64,000 nucleotides of DNA from Megamerina dolium (Eukaryota; Arthropoda; Insecta; Diptera; Megamerinidae), in NCBI GenBank assembly GCA_963854835.1, contig OY978529.1, positions 48,231,821 through 48,295,820 of the forward strand. The letters run 5' to 3'. The notes beneath the pieces were generated by a model, which was not told the origin of the DNA, searched no databases, and saw only the letters and a program-made list of their open reading frames with translations. Positions within the stretch are counted from its first letter, which is position 1, and each line of letters starts with the position of its first letter. Position numbers and translations under genes: made by a program. Positions 33,165 through 45,500 of this stretch are shown here, one piece after another.

Positions 33165-34140
33165 ATACAGTCATACTCCCCAACTCGTTAATTTATTTAT
33201 CTTCTTTAAGAGTGTATGAGATCTTGCTAGGTTGAATCAAAATTGTACGTCAATTTAAGAAAAGTGCATTTTTAGTAAATCCTCCAAATCTTGTTGCATT
33301 TTCAGGTCAAATTAGTTTTTATGCAATTTTTTGCCGGAGTCTTTTAGAATAAACCGAAAAAAGGGTTAATATTCATACCGCAGCGAAATATATAGGTTGG
33401 GTACATATAATAAAATTTCATGAAGAATAATTTTGTAGAAAATTTTAATCAGTTAGCTCTCTCACGAAAGGGTTGTTTTGATCCCGTTTTGGGAAAGTCT
33501 GAATAAAATGGCATTTGGGAGGTCGCTAGGGGGTTAAAATGTTCTAGAGAATTATTTTTCAGAAAATTTCACTAGGGGTTTTCTCAGGCAAAATCTTTAT
33601 ACAAAGAACGTAAAAAGCCATAGGAATTCAAATACAATTATGTCCCCTTGAGATATGCAACTTTTTTATGCATTCTATTTTTCTCCTCCTTTCGAGAGTT
33701 GTATAATTCGTGAGAATATTCCTTTTGATTTCATTACTGTCAACGCCTAACTGATGTTATTATTAAATTATTATTAATTATTATTAAATATATTAAATAC
33801 AATATTTTTTTCTTAAGAAATTATGTAAAAGCAAATCTGAGTCTGATTGTGTGAATTTATCTTAATAAATTTTATCATGTGTACACCCACATATTTGTAT
33901 ACAAACATATGTATATTGTATTCACAATATTATCTATAACCTAGGCAAATATATGTACAAGTACAGTTGCGTCACTTTGACAATGTTTGTTTATTTTTCT
34001 TACTAGTTGTTCATATTTGTATTTATTAAATTATTTACATAATTCTACGTAATTGTTAATGGCAGTACTCATTAAGACGTAATGACTGGTCAGAGATGCT
34101 TGCTTAAAGTTAATTAATTTTAATATAAATATTATGGAAA
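33165..34140. repeat. Block B: third copy of the duplicated intergenic region
   Basis: 33165-33250 matches 39600-39690 (for example CAACTCGTTAATTTATTTAT), and 33705-34140 matches 39965-40415 (for example TATAACCTAGGCAAATATAT, and AAATATTATGGAAAATTATG at the end). It also matches block A around 330-780. Order and strand are as in block C, and it lies beyond the transporter pseudogene just as block C lies beyond the transporter gene. Confidence 0.65.
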
Positions 34141-34829
34141 ATTATGCATAGTGGTGCCATTCGATTGACGGATCTGCTTATTCGGAAGACTCCTCCAGTT
34201 GATTATACATGCGTACGGTGGACGGTTTGTATCCCGTCCGGAGGCGACGAAGTGTTTACTTTTATGCACCAGTTCAGAAGCAACATACGGTGGGACGAAA
34301 GCATGCCCGATGATTAAAATGTCAGCATATCTGTCCCGTACACACTTTGCAAGTATTTAATCAAGTATTTAATCGCGTCTGTCAAAAAAGTAGAATCATT
34401 GTAGTTGTATGGGACAAGCTGCATAGCGCAAAGCGTACTATGCCTTAAACGCGTAAAATGCGAATGTAGGACTACTTTTTACTTTTGTATTTTTCTACTG
34501 TTTGCATGAAGCTCCTACGCGTCATGCAAACAATTCAGCTGATGGCCAAAGGGTGTTAAATTATATATTTTTTTCTTTCAATGCTATCGATAAATGCTAT
34601 TGCATCGTAAATAATTTTACTTATATTTTTGTATTAATAAAGTTTTTAAACAAAGAAAAAACAAAAACCTCCCGCGCAAAAAGCATCGCATGTGCGAGGG
34701 CAGTCCCAGAACTACCCGACCTGACATATAGATGACGGCAGTAGTTTGAAAAAAATTACTTCGATGAAAAGTGGCAATCTTATAAAACATATGTTTTAAG
34801 TTTTAAGGCGCCACGTTGTTTAGTATTTT
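34141..34829. other. Intergenic stretch without recognised content
   Basis: Mixed-composition DNA, including a more GC-rich part at 34180-34320. No frame or repeat was recognised. Confidence 0.3.
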
Positions 34830-35885
34830 TTTTTGGAGCCATCGAAAGTTAACGACCTCAGTGAATTTGTAAACATGGAAAAAATTCGTCACAGTTTGTA
34901 ATTCAATACTTTCATTTGAAAGAACTCAGTCCAACGAATATTAAAGCCGAAATAGATTCTAAATATTGGATGGCAGAGCTTAAACGAGCTACGAGCTAAC
35001 AAGACGAACATCGCAGTGGTCGACCAATTTAGATGGCCACGCCTAAGAAAATCCACAAAATGGTATTGAATCATCGCCGGCTGAAGGTGCGTGAGCTAGG
35101 TGAAATTACAGGCAAGACATTTCAAAAAATGTTATACGTCGTATATTGACCTAAAATTTGGAGATGAAAAAACTGTGTGCAAGATGGGTGCCGCGTTTGC
35201 TCACAATAGAACAAAAACAATGTCGTGAAGATCTTTCTATAGAGTGTTTCGCGATGTTTCACAGTAATAAGGCCGAGTTTTTGCGTTGATTCGTAACCAT
35301 GGATGAGACATGGGTCCACCACTTCACACCTGAGACAAAGGAGCAGTCAAAACAGTGGACTGAAAGGGGAGAATCGTGTCCAAAGAAGACGAAGACTGTT
35401 CCATTTGCAGGCAAGGTTATGGCGTCTGTTTTTTTTTTTTTTTTTTTTTTTTGGAATGCACGTGGGATAATTTTTATTGATTATCTTCAAAAAGGAAAAA
35501 CAATCAACGGCGAGTATTATTCAAATTTATTTAAGGGATGAAATTAAAGAAAAAATGCCGCATTTGGCGAAAAAGAAAGTGTTGCTTCATCAAGACAATG
35601 CACCAGTTCACACGTCCTCCGCTATTGCTATAGCCAAAATCAATGAGTTAAAGCTCGAATTGCTTCAGCACGCACCTTCTTCGCCAGATTTGGCTCCTTC
35701 GGCTTGGTGGTAGAAGATTTGCAAACAATGAAGAGGTGGAGTCTGTGGTAGATGGCTATTTTAACGAGCTAGACAGTTCATACTATAAACAGGGTATCGA
35801 AGCTATAGGATATCGCTAGGAAAAGTCTATAGAGCTAAAAGGAGAATATGTTGAGAAATAAAGAAGAATTTTCTCAAATTTGTTG
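34830..35885 (+). mobile_element. mariner relic with a poly-T run in the transposase
   Basis: Plus-strand frames show MATPKKIHKMVLNHRRLKVR (around 35030), RWVPRLLTIEQKQCREDL, FVTMDETWVHHFTPETKEQS (first catalytic Asp), KTVPFAGKVMASV, NARGIIFIDYLQKGKT, VLLHQDNAPVHTS (second Asp) and HAPSSPDLAPS. The third Asp motif is cut, as the APSDY block is replaced by APSAWW and a stop. A run of 22 T at about 35430-35451 lies where the family has a short FWDA codon stretch. Terminal repeats were not identified. This and 44585-45500 look like one family. Confidence 0.8.
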
Positions 35886-36361
35886 TGTTTTCTTTGTTGT
35901 AAGACTATAAGAAATCAATAATAAAAAAATTGACTCCTTCACACGTTTTCTTTTTGAATTTTGAATTAATTTGAATAAAACAAACTTTAACATGAAATCT
36001 TTATGTGTTTTAGTGAAGATAGCAAGAATATCTCGTTATTTAAAAGACATTTGCCCGTAGTTATAGCCAAAGTCAAACAAGTAGATTCTAACTTTAAGAT
36101 GATTCCAACTTTGACCATCACTGCGGACAATATCCTTCAAAGGACAATGTGTCATAATATTACAATATTACATCTATGATAATGTGTATTTGTCACACTC
36201 GAATAATTAATGGATTATTCGATTCTATAACAAATTAATTGGACAGTACAAATTAATCAAGTGTAGAAATAGAATTTAATATAAATAAATAAAAAAAATT
36301 TAATATACTGCACATAATTTATTGTAATATCTATATACAATGTATAATATTTTGGATGAGT

Positions 36362-38081
36362 TCAACTATCATCATCAAGGGATTTTCCTTTGGTTTCCTT
36401 GAGAAATATGCTCAAATAGAATAGACCAAATGCGCATACACATGCACAGAACCACATTGTCGTTGCCAAGCCAAACGCGTGCATAAAAATTGGAAAGATT
36501 TTCAACATGCAGAATCCCATTATACTCGATAGCGCCAAACATAACGAAGAGGCCTTCGAGCGAATCTATTAAAGAAAGTGAATTATAGTTACAAAAATGT
36601 GTTGGTAACATTCGAATTTATAATTTACCATAGTCGGCAATATCTCCACTAGAATCACAAATGTAATAGAAATGATGCCAATATTGGCCATGAAAATATT
36701 AAATGCCATAAGTGTTAATGGCAACCAACGGCTGAGTTGTGATAAATCTGCATCTGTTGCCTCAGCAAAAAAAGCGTACATACCAAAGCTGGCCAAACCA
36801 ATACTCATGCCCGTTGTCGATATAATTATCAATATTTTACGGCCATAACGATCGACTAATATGGTTGCCGTGTATGTTCCCACAATTTGTATAGCGCCAA
36901 TAATGATTGTGTTCGTATCCGGATGCAGTTCAGTCTTGGTTGCGGCAAAAATGCTCGACATGTAATTGATAAATGCAAATGTACCAGAAAAATTGAACAA
37001 CACCATCAGAGCGATGCCTGTACAGAGCGGTTTCAGGGAGCGTTTGTTCACTAAACGACCGCGGAGCAATAATAATGAAATATTATACGTAAGTATATTA
37101 CCAGATTTTAGGGTATTGTCTTAAACAATTAAAGTAATCTAATTCTATGGGTAAAAATATTTGGTTTGAATATTTTTGGGCTACGCAGCCACATTAAATA
37201 GTGGACGCAACTCCTTAATTCTTTGAAAACTGTTTCTCTACAATATATGCCAATTAGGACTTAGGAATTAGGAATTTTTTCCATCGAAATTTTTAATGAA
37301 CTTACGAAAATCTTTAAAACTCGCATCAACACACTGTGTTTTTTGTTCCAAAACGGCCATCTTTAATTCGGTGAAATACGAATTGAACTGTTGAATATCA
37401 GCTTTTTTGTTGGATTGATAATTTCGATAGAATTTCAATGATTCAATTGCCAATTGTTCGTGTCCTTGTCGCAATAGATGCTGCGGTGTTTCCGGATAGC
37501 GTGTAGCCATTATCAAATACAGTAATGGCAATCCAATCACAATACACGGTATCAGATGATAAGGCAAATGCGTAGACATAATAAAACCCATCAATATGCC
37601 AGTGTTAAGAGTTAGTGTAAATAATGAAGTAAGACGCCCACGTATGCTACTATCAGCAATCTCTCCAATAAAAATGGGCATAACAATATAAATAGCGCCT
37701 CCAGTGATGCCTCCACAAAAACGTGCCACATATAAATATTCCACCGATCTAGCGATAGAGCAGACACCATAGTAACTATACATATGTATGTAATTATAAA
37801 TACATGCACTGGTACTGGTACTATAATCTGCTTAATAAATGCACTTACCAGATGTGGTAATGCTAAACCATAAATCGCTTTTTTACGTCCAATACGATCC
37901 AAGAGATATACCAATAATGTATTAATTGTAAAACTTCCCAAACAAACAACTGCTCCTATCCATGAAGCCTCTTCTACGCTTACCACAAAATTTAATGGAG
38001 TTTCGTTGGGCGATTGTAACTTAGTAAGCATCGGTGAGAGCCAACCCAAACCGATACCATGACTAAATGTTATAGTTAACA
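36362..38081 (-). CDS. Facilitated trehalose/sugar transporter, Tret1-like (SLC2/MFS), 5' end missing
   Basis: Visible exons: 38081-37849, 37775-37306, 37050-36629, 36565-36362. The protein is a multi-span plasma-membrane sugar transporter, expected to move trehalose or glucose by facilitated diffusion. Seen in order: FSHGIGLGWLSPML at TM1, DRIGRKKA (first GRR/K loop), YLYVARFCGG, EIADSSIRGRL, RYPETPQHLL, DRYGRKIL (second GRK loop) and the C-terminal KETKGKSLDDDS. No exon coding the initial Met and first residues is visible before the acceptor at 38082. The splice from 37849 to 37775 has good GT-AG signals but is out of phase, because the second exon needs two more bases. This gene is therefore a damaged paralog, or the sequence holds an indel. 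The other junctions are in phase. A poly(A) signal may be TTTATT at 36318. Confidence 0.85.
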
Positions 38082-38185
38082 CTTTAAGACGTCATGCGGG
38101 ATGCGGGAAGAAAAACAATTATGACAATAATTTCATTCTAATTGGGTGCTCGGAAAGTGTATAAACTTGGATGTCAATATGTTAC

Positions 38186-38207
38186 AAAAAAAAAAAAAAA
38201 AAAAAAA
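38186..38207 (+). repeat. A(22) run
   Basis: Homopolymer of 22 A just upstream of the transporter gene in plus-strand terms. It does not adjoin a recognised retroelement end. Confidence 0.9.
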
Positions 38208-38436
38208 GTTGGCTGTATCTAGCGATCTACTAAAAAACTTTTGTGTTTTGTGATTACTTGACTTAGTTTTTTGTTTGAGTATGCTTCAAAGACAGGCACC
38301 TCCAAAAAAGCAAGACGCCATATTATACAATTTTTTTTTACTCGATAAAATAAAAGTGGAAGCCAGGCGGCTGAAAATGTGAATAGTAATTATGGTCCTG
38401 ATTTCGGTGCCATATCTAGGTGAAAATTATTCTTAA

Positions 38437-39004
38437 AGAGCTCTCTGACAAATTTCAGAAAGAGTAAGGTCAAAGGTGTTCGAAACCGGCTAATATTTAT
38501 GTGGGTCCCTATTAATGCTGTTCAAATTTAATATGCATAACGGACGGAGGACGGTTAACTCTAAGCTGGTTGACTGCATTAAGAACTGGGCATGGCAATT
38601 TCAGGTACCACCTCAGAAAGATGGGTCTTGTTGAAGGGGAGGATGCTAACATTTGCAGATTATGCAGAGGCAGAGACAGCGGCGCACATAGTGTCCAGTG
38701 TCCTGCATTGGCAAGCAGGAGGATGTCCACACTGGGTCGCCAATTTATTGATGAACTCGAAATGTGGAACATACCCCACAAAGACATGCTTGAATTAGAG
38801 CGTGATGTTATTCTGAGAACGGAAGTAGAAGAATTCTGCAACCAAACAAATAATTAACACACGATTTAAGGGACGAAAAGGGACCCAGATAAGTGGTATG
38901 ATTCGGCTAATCCCTAAAATATATAATAATATGCAAAACGTGTACTGAAGGAGATGCTCGATGGTATCACAATGAGCACTTCTGAGAGAGGGCAACCTGA
39001 TATT
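38437..39004 (+). repeat. tRNA-derived SINE body, copy 3, split by a non-LTR insertion
   Basis: 38437-38542 matches the SINE body (AGCTCTCTGACAAATTTCAG, then CGGCTAATATTTATGTGGGT). 38927-39004 matches its 3' part (GGAGATGCTCGATGGTATCA, then GAGAGAGGGCAA). The tRNA-like head is missing. Between them lies a retrotransposon fragment flanked by the near-perfect repeat TAATATGCA(T/A)AACG at 38529-38542 and 38927-38940. Confidence 0.75.
38543..38926 (+). pseudogene. Non-LTR retrotransposon C-terminal end inserted in a SINE
   Basis: The frame starting at 38570 reads ALRTGHGNFRYHLRKMGL, then a zinc-knuckle CRLCRGRDSGAHSVQCPAL, MSTLGRQFIDELEMW and a stop at 38855-38857. This is the typical last domain of Jockey/R1-grade polyproteins. 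It is followed by about 70 bp of 3' UTR and an A-rich end. Flanking 14-bp target duplications (13/14 identical) show that this is a complete 5'-truncated insertion of 384 bp. Confidence 0.8.
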
Positions 39005-39565
39005 GTAACAGTCCATCGCGCACAATTTTGATTTCGTCGATTTCGTTCCGTCAATTCTGGCGTCAAAGTTACACCACGATCTTGAAGGCCAAATGTCGAA
39101 GATGTCCAAGCCAGGATTGACGGTCAGAAAGTTTTTACTGTGAGCAAGGTTGGATTAGCAGAAAATTAGCTGCTTTTTTACGTCCAAACTCTTAATTCGG
39201 ACTTGTGCTGATAACAAATGGTCGGCGTGAAGAAAGCAATCGCCCAGAGGCGGCCAACTTTCTCCAATTGGAGAGAAATTTTGTTTCATCAGGACACAAA
39301 GCTTGACCACACACATCGATAGTGACTCGCCAGAAGATCTAGCAGTTTGTTTAGAAGGTTCTTATACATCCACCACCTAGTCCGGACCAAATGATTATCA
39401 CCTATTCTTGTCTAATGCAAATAATTTTGGTGCGGAAAAATTCACATGAAAAGAGGCCTGTGAAAATCGGCTGTCCGAAACAAAAAAAAATGCACGATGT
39501 GTTCTATAAGAGAGGCACTCAGCCAATGTCTTCAAAATGGCAACAATCCTTTCAATGCTGTTTAA
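39005..39565 (+). pseudogene. Heavily decayed mariner relic
   Basis: Pieces in broken plus frames match the family at 19911: a TTTTGATTTCGTCGATTTCG segment like SSIPFRNF, GLTVRKFLL, TLNSDLC, HTHR/SIVTRQKI, LIHPP.SPDQM, and a C-terminal SSKWQQS. No catalytic block is intact. Ends are approximate. Confidence 0.6.
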
Positions 39566-41088
39566 CTTTTCTACTCATTTTAAGCTTGATGACAATTTCA
39601 GCATAAGAGAATACAGTTATGCTCCCTAACTCGTTAATTTATTTATGTCCTTCAAGTGTGTATGTGGTCTTACTAGGGTGGATCAATATGTTGCGTCAAT
39701 TTAAGTTGGTGGAACATAATTATGTTAAATATACTGTATTAGTTTTGTCAATCCACTATTAAAAACTTTCCATCATCTTCACGCATTTTGTTCGCCATTT
39801 TTTATTTGAATTTTTACCACTTAAGGAGACCAATAATTGTTTACGATATTCTTGTTTGAAAACGCCATCCGAATTATTACAACAAATTGGAAACATTTTC
39901 AATCGACATACTATGAAATTGCCAAAGAATTCAAATTAAAATTTGATAAGATCAAAATATAATCGAGAGAATATTCCTTTGGGTTCCATTACTGTCACCA
40001 CCTAACTAACTGATGATGAAAATTGCAAATTAAATATTTTTGTTTTTCTTATGACATTATGCATTATGATTCTCATTGTGTTTGTTGTCTTTATGCATTT
40101 ATCTTATTAAAATTTATCTTTTTTACATCTACAAATTTGTAAATACATATTGTATATTGTATTTGCAATATTATGCAGTATAACCTAGGCAAATATATGA
40201 CAAATAACGTTATTTTGACAATAAAAATGTTGCAAAATACGAAATTCTTAATCTGGATCGTTTTCTTTTCTTATTAGTTCATATTTGTATTTATTAAATT
40301 AGTTAATTCTAAGTAATTGCTTCGAGAATCACCCTTTAGGACATAATCAGTGGTCAGAGATTCTTGTTCAAAGTTAATTAATATTCATATAAATATTATG
40401 GAAAATTATGCATCGCATTGCATTTCCTATTTAACAGTGATTTTGGCAATATTCGACTGTCACGGAGATAATCGGTTACTACCAGACTATAAATAAATAG
40501 GAATAAATGTTTTATGGTATATGATAGATATGAGTGGCGGCAGGAATTAGACTTGAAAATTGCGCCACTACAAGCAATTCTGCGCGTGAAGAAGATTACA
40601 AAAATTCCACAAGTAGGGATGATAATAATTAAGTTCAACCAGCCCATTATGTTGAGGTAAGTGCTCGGATTCAATTCTGTTGATTTTACACCACCAGAGT
40701 GTATCACACTCTAACCAGTCTAACCAATCTAGGAACTTAATTGTCAGACTCTGTATATGTATGCCCTTTGTTGACGAGTGTTATTTTAGTCTCTCATTTC
40801 AGACAAATTGATTAATGACTAGACAATTAGTTGAATAAATAAAGTTCAAGACGTTAACGACAAAAGAAAACAATAATAAATACGTTTAGATAACACATTC
40901 CCTTTGCAAATGTTCTATATTCAGTTAAATACTTATGAATAGTTCATTTTGAATTTAATCACACTGCAAATTACTAGCAAAAGTGTTGACTAATTTCTAT
41001 TCCGCGTTTAATATATAATTTCCAATTTTCCACACTTATCTACATACATACATAGATCGATCAATAAGTACCTGAATTAGGAGTACAG

Positions 41089-42100
41089 ATGCAAGTTTTA
41101 AAAATTCCAAAGGCTAACATGCCAAAGCATTCACATGAAAACTACCCCAACTACTGCCATGGAAGGGTGGAGAAGCATGGTTACATGATGATTAGCAAAA
41201 ATTGTATACACAAATCAATAACACTAAGTGCGGATACCACAATTTTCCATGCGGAGCTTTCTGCTATAATGGAAACAGTGGAAATCTGATCCAAAAAAGG
41301 ACGCCAAAGAGTCAAAATTAAAATACTATCTGATTGGACTGATTTCGCTGAGTCCTCAAAGCTCTTAATGGATACACATTTACTTCAAAAGTACTCACAG
41401 TGTGTAACAATGCACTCAATAACCTCGTCACCCACCCTCGTCATTCATGGGTTCAACCCCCTTCTTTGGTTTCAATAAAAACAAATATAAAACAGGATAC
41501 CAAGAAATGGATCCAACATAAAATCAGAGAATATAGGAATGACATTGGCGATCTCAACGACTCCAAAAAATTCCTGAGCTTTGATGTCAAAAGAGCAAAC
41601 ACCGCTCTAACCTTAAACAAAAAGAATATTATATTATTCTCCGGAGAACTAACAGGCCACTTCGCATGCAATAAACACTTACACAAAACAGGAATATCTA
41701 ACATAAGTACTTGTAGATTCTGTTGTAATGGGGAAAGTCCATGGAACACTTAATCATAACCTGTGATGCACTAGGCCACAGGAGGCACAAAATCCTAGGT
41801 TCATACTTAATAGAAGATGATAACTTTCAAATGCTACCTCCGAAGGAGCTGGTTCGATTTCTCGATATATTAAATATACGAAATATTTTAATACGAAGGG
41901 GTACACAATATATCAAATTGGTCGCAGCGCATAAAGGCCTTAGCCTAACCCGTACAACCATTACGTTACATTACAAAAATTATTTGTACAACTTGATTTC
42001 ATTTGAAGTCTATACACTTTTCCGAACATTTTTGCCAGATTTGAAGCAATTACCCCCCCCATCGAATGGGGGGATCTTCTTCATTTTTTGGTAGAACGTC
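41089..42100 (+). pseudogene. Non-LTR retrotransposon relic: RNase H to zinc knuckle
   Basis: A plus-strand frame around 41217 reads LSADTTIFHAELSAIMETVE (RNase H core with its Glu) and, after a stop and frame change, KILSDWTDFAESSKALNG. From 41400 a C-terminal region follows with RANTALTLNKKNIILFSGEL, HFACNKHLHKTGIS, CRFCCNGESP and, after a frameshift at about 41745, HLIITCDALGHRRHKILG. Only the end of the polyprotein is left. An unusual C8 run and a palindromic CCCCATCGAATGGGG occur at 42050-42074 downstream. Confidence 0.75.
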
Positions 42101-43785
42101 TGTCAGGATTACTCTTATTCATACCGGGCAATTCTGGTCAAATAATAACGAATCGTCTTGTCTGAAATCTCGTGCGGTATAAAACAGGGGGGAGAGATCC
42201 TTCCCAATTTCCACTGCACAATGGGAGTTAAGCAGTATCATTCTGCAAAGTCGGACAACATTTGCAAGAACATTATCTCTGTCTCATTATCTAAAGACGA
42301 TTTCTTATCCACTTTTACTTAGCCAGCAGAAAAAGGAATTCTTCCAATTACTTTCATCAATATTCAGATATTTGGGCATCTTTAATTTTATATGCATTTT
42401 AACACATATCGCCATGTAATGAGTTTGTAAATATACATACATTTATATATTTTAGAAGAAAATTTGGAAGAAAGAACTTTAGAGTTTTTTTTTCACAAAA
42501 AAGGATGTGAATTACTGGACCAAAACTTCAATTAATTTTGAAATTTTCAACTCAAAATAACAATGTAATTATCCACAAATTTTATTCATTTTAAAGACAA
42601 AACTTACTCGATTTTAATATTATTGGATATCTCTTGCTAATTAATTACAATTTTTAACAAGTTTTTGCTTCAATAAACTATTTCGGTGCATAAAGTAATA
42701 ATATAGTTCATAGAGTACGGGGAGAATAGAAGCCATGAGCTGTATTTAGGAAAATTACATTTAATTTATATACTTTATAAATGCATAGTAAAAGCTTGTC
42801 TGTTTGTTTATCTTCGTCTTTTCGTTATGTTAATGATCCGTTATTCCGGTTCGCTAATAAAATTTTATTGCAGTGACTTTGAACATGCTGAAAGCAAGTT
42901 GTTTATTATGCCATAAGACATGAGCACATAAAGTCATCAAACTACTTACTGGCCCAAAGGACAAAGTAAACATGTCATGTAAATCATGTGTGGTGAATTT
43001 GCCATATGGCACCAAAATATGTTCCCTTCACTTTTCGTCCAGATGCAATTACGTAATGATGCTACGCCAATGATTGTGTTTGGAATGTACCAGACCAATT
43101 GCCTTGCAAATTCATTGACGCTTCAACACACTGAATAAATATACAAAGAAAGCTGATTTGCTATGGCATGACAGGCTGGATTTATTTCAATGCGCCTAAT
43201 ACGAACAACTTAGAAGATATAATAAAATTATTTCGTCATCCACAACACAAGAACATACTTCGCGTTTCCTTTCTTTTGCTTATGTATTATGCAAGATAGT
43301 GTAATTTTCATTATGAAAATGCAAGTCGTTTAGTTGCAAAAGATTACAGAAAATATAAGAACTCTCTTATCAAAAGGTCAGATGAAAACTCCACTAAATA
43401 TCCTCGTTGGACGTGGAATGATATATCGTCAGCTAAAGCCTTGCACTTAGTCGAACCAAGAGCTTACACTCGCTTATTTTAAAAGGGACTTTTATTTCTT
43501 TGTGGGGCCACTGTGGCAAAATAGTTGCAGAAGCTGAAATTTGTAGACGGTATCTCTTCCTTAAATATAATGCGATCCGTGAATATGGCGCCTCCTGTGG
43601 TTAGGCTTTGCATTCTCTTATTTGGCAAGATGAAATACGCCTCTGTTTATGAGTATATATAGTCCGAACGTAGTGCAAAATCATCATCACATGTTCAAAT
43701 CTTCATTCTGATCAGCAAAACACATTCCTACTGCTGAAGCTCTTATTTTTTCAAAATTAGTAAAGAATGCTTGTTTGATTGTGAT

Positions 43786-44150
43786 GGGTGCCGTAGCTCA
43801 GTGTTTAGTGCGTTGGCCTTCTGATCTGTAAGTCGTGGGTTCAATCCCCGACTGAAGCGTAATAAAATTTAATATCGAAAATTCGGTAAAATTAACAAAT
43901 TTTCCGGCAGTAATAATTTGCCAAAAATGCTTCTTAAAAGAGCTCAGTGACAAACCTAAGTTAAAGTGATGTCACAAGGGTTCTCCCGTTATGAATCGGC
44001 TAATATAAGTAGGTCCCTTCTAATGTTATCCAAATTTAATACGCACAACAATGTTGGAAGAGAAGCTCGGTAGTATCATAATAGGCCTTTCTTGTCTAAT
44101 TGAGTCCTCTTAGAGAGAGCACCGCCGTAATAACCTAGACTATATAACCC
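43786..44150 (+). repeat. tRNA-derived SINE, copy 4, with 15-bp target duplication
   Basis: The head is GGGTGCCGTAGCTCAGTG (A-box region) and GTCGTGGGTTCAATCCCCGA (B-box region), so both Pol III promoter boxes are present. The body matches copies 5 and 3. The 3' part is AGAGAGAGCACCGCCGTAAT with a weak CCTA end. TTGTTTGATTGTGAT (43771-43785) and TTGTTGGATTGTAAT (44151-44165) flank it and match at 13 of 15 positions. Confidence 0.88.
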
Positions 44151-44584
44151 TTGTTGGATTGTAATAATATAATAATATAAATTGCACCGTTTATCATGTT
44201 ATTATGAGTAGTTCTTCTTCAGCATAAGAGGGTTTTTTCTCTCAAACGTATTCTTTAAATATTAAATTCAATATTAACTATTATTCGATAGTGATTTGTT
44301 TATGCCGAGCGCACTCTTGTTGAAGACATTAAATGATTAATTAACAATTTTTTCTGAAACGCTTCTGGCAACTCTGGCCATAGATAAAGAAATGTATTAT
44401 TTTTAAAAGAAAACAATGTGTTCTTATATTCACATATTCTTTATCAAAATTAGAATGTACAGCGATGATAAATATACAATATATATAGAGGCGTACTTAT
44501 TGCCTACCTATAGATATGAGGACAGTTTGGTAAGTCGATGGATTTTGTAATAAAAGATATTTGTTTTCATCAAATAGACGAAAT

Positions 44585-45500
44585 AGTCTTTTATTCTTAA
44601 TATAGTTTCTTTTTAGTGCTATTTCTAATAGTTTGTTCCTTCAAACAATAGTTTTTTTTGAAAGATTCTCAACTAGACGCTTGTTTTATCGATGACCCAT
44701 CATTCGACCCAAATCTCTAAAGGCCGAGCCATTTCTTCAGGTTTGAAAACAGGAAATAGTCGTAAGATGCTGAATTTGGAGAATATGCTAAATGGGGCAA
44801 CAGTTAGTATCCAAGTTTTCCCATTGCTGCTGCGGACTTGTGCGCCATTGCGATGACAATGTGGATAAGCACGTTTTTCTTAGCCAAATATGGTCGAGTT
44901 TGCTTCAAATCAATGTCGAATCTGTCCAAAAAACTGTTGACATGACTTTGTTCTTCAACAATCCCACCTTGGCCTCTTTTGATGCACGTCCACCCGTCCA
45001 CAGTCCACTACTTTGACTGTTTCTTTGATATCTGGTGTGTTGTAATGGATTCATGTAACAACACAAAGCACTCGTTTGTAGTGATCACACGATTTTGTTT
45101 GTGATCAATTGTAAGCAAATGCGGCAATCATTTTCCGGATAGGTTTTTCATGCCCAAATGTTCATAAATATAAAAGGTGATGTACCCGCCCAGTTGACAT
45201 GACTATACCCTCAGGCATTGTACGCGTTTTCATTCTCCGATAGTCTTTGATATCATTACATGGATTTTATCGACGAAAATCTTCGGCATCACTTTAAGCA
45301 AGTCAAGTCAAGCCCTTAGTCCCTAACTAACGCTGGATGAGCATATGATATTTACTTTTTTCCACTTTCATTGAAATTCACGAGATTGTTTACTTTCAAT
45401 AATTAACATATGACATAGAATAGATAGAAGCAGTGTTGCATTTAAAGTTACTCTATGCGGTAAATTCGAAAACGCGCTGACTTATCTAATTTCCCACCTC
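44585..45500 (-). mobile_element. mariner relic (possibly same family as 34830)
   Basis: On the minus strand from 45001: GGIVEEQSHVNSFLDRFDID, LKQTRPYLAKKNVLIH (the second catalytic Asp motif is degraded to IHIVIAMAHKS) and then a QYSPNSASYDYF-like end around 44780. Upstream, around 45120-45060, an LLTIDHKQNRVITTNECF reading is the RWVPRLLTVDQKR-type block. No ends were identified. Compared with block A, this element interrupts sequence that is continuous at 9985-10130. Confidence 0.65.

Noticed and set aside
43786..43860. A genuine tRNA gene
   Set aside because: A-box and B-box-like sequences are present, but the same head occurs with a shared non-tRNA body in several copies with target duplications, so it is a SINE.
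44880..44960. CRISPR-like or other direct-repeat arrays
   Set aside because: No regularly spaced direct repeats were found here or elsewhere; only microsatellites and TE copies.
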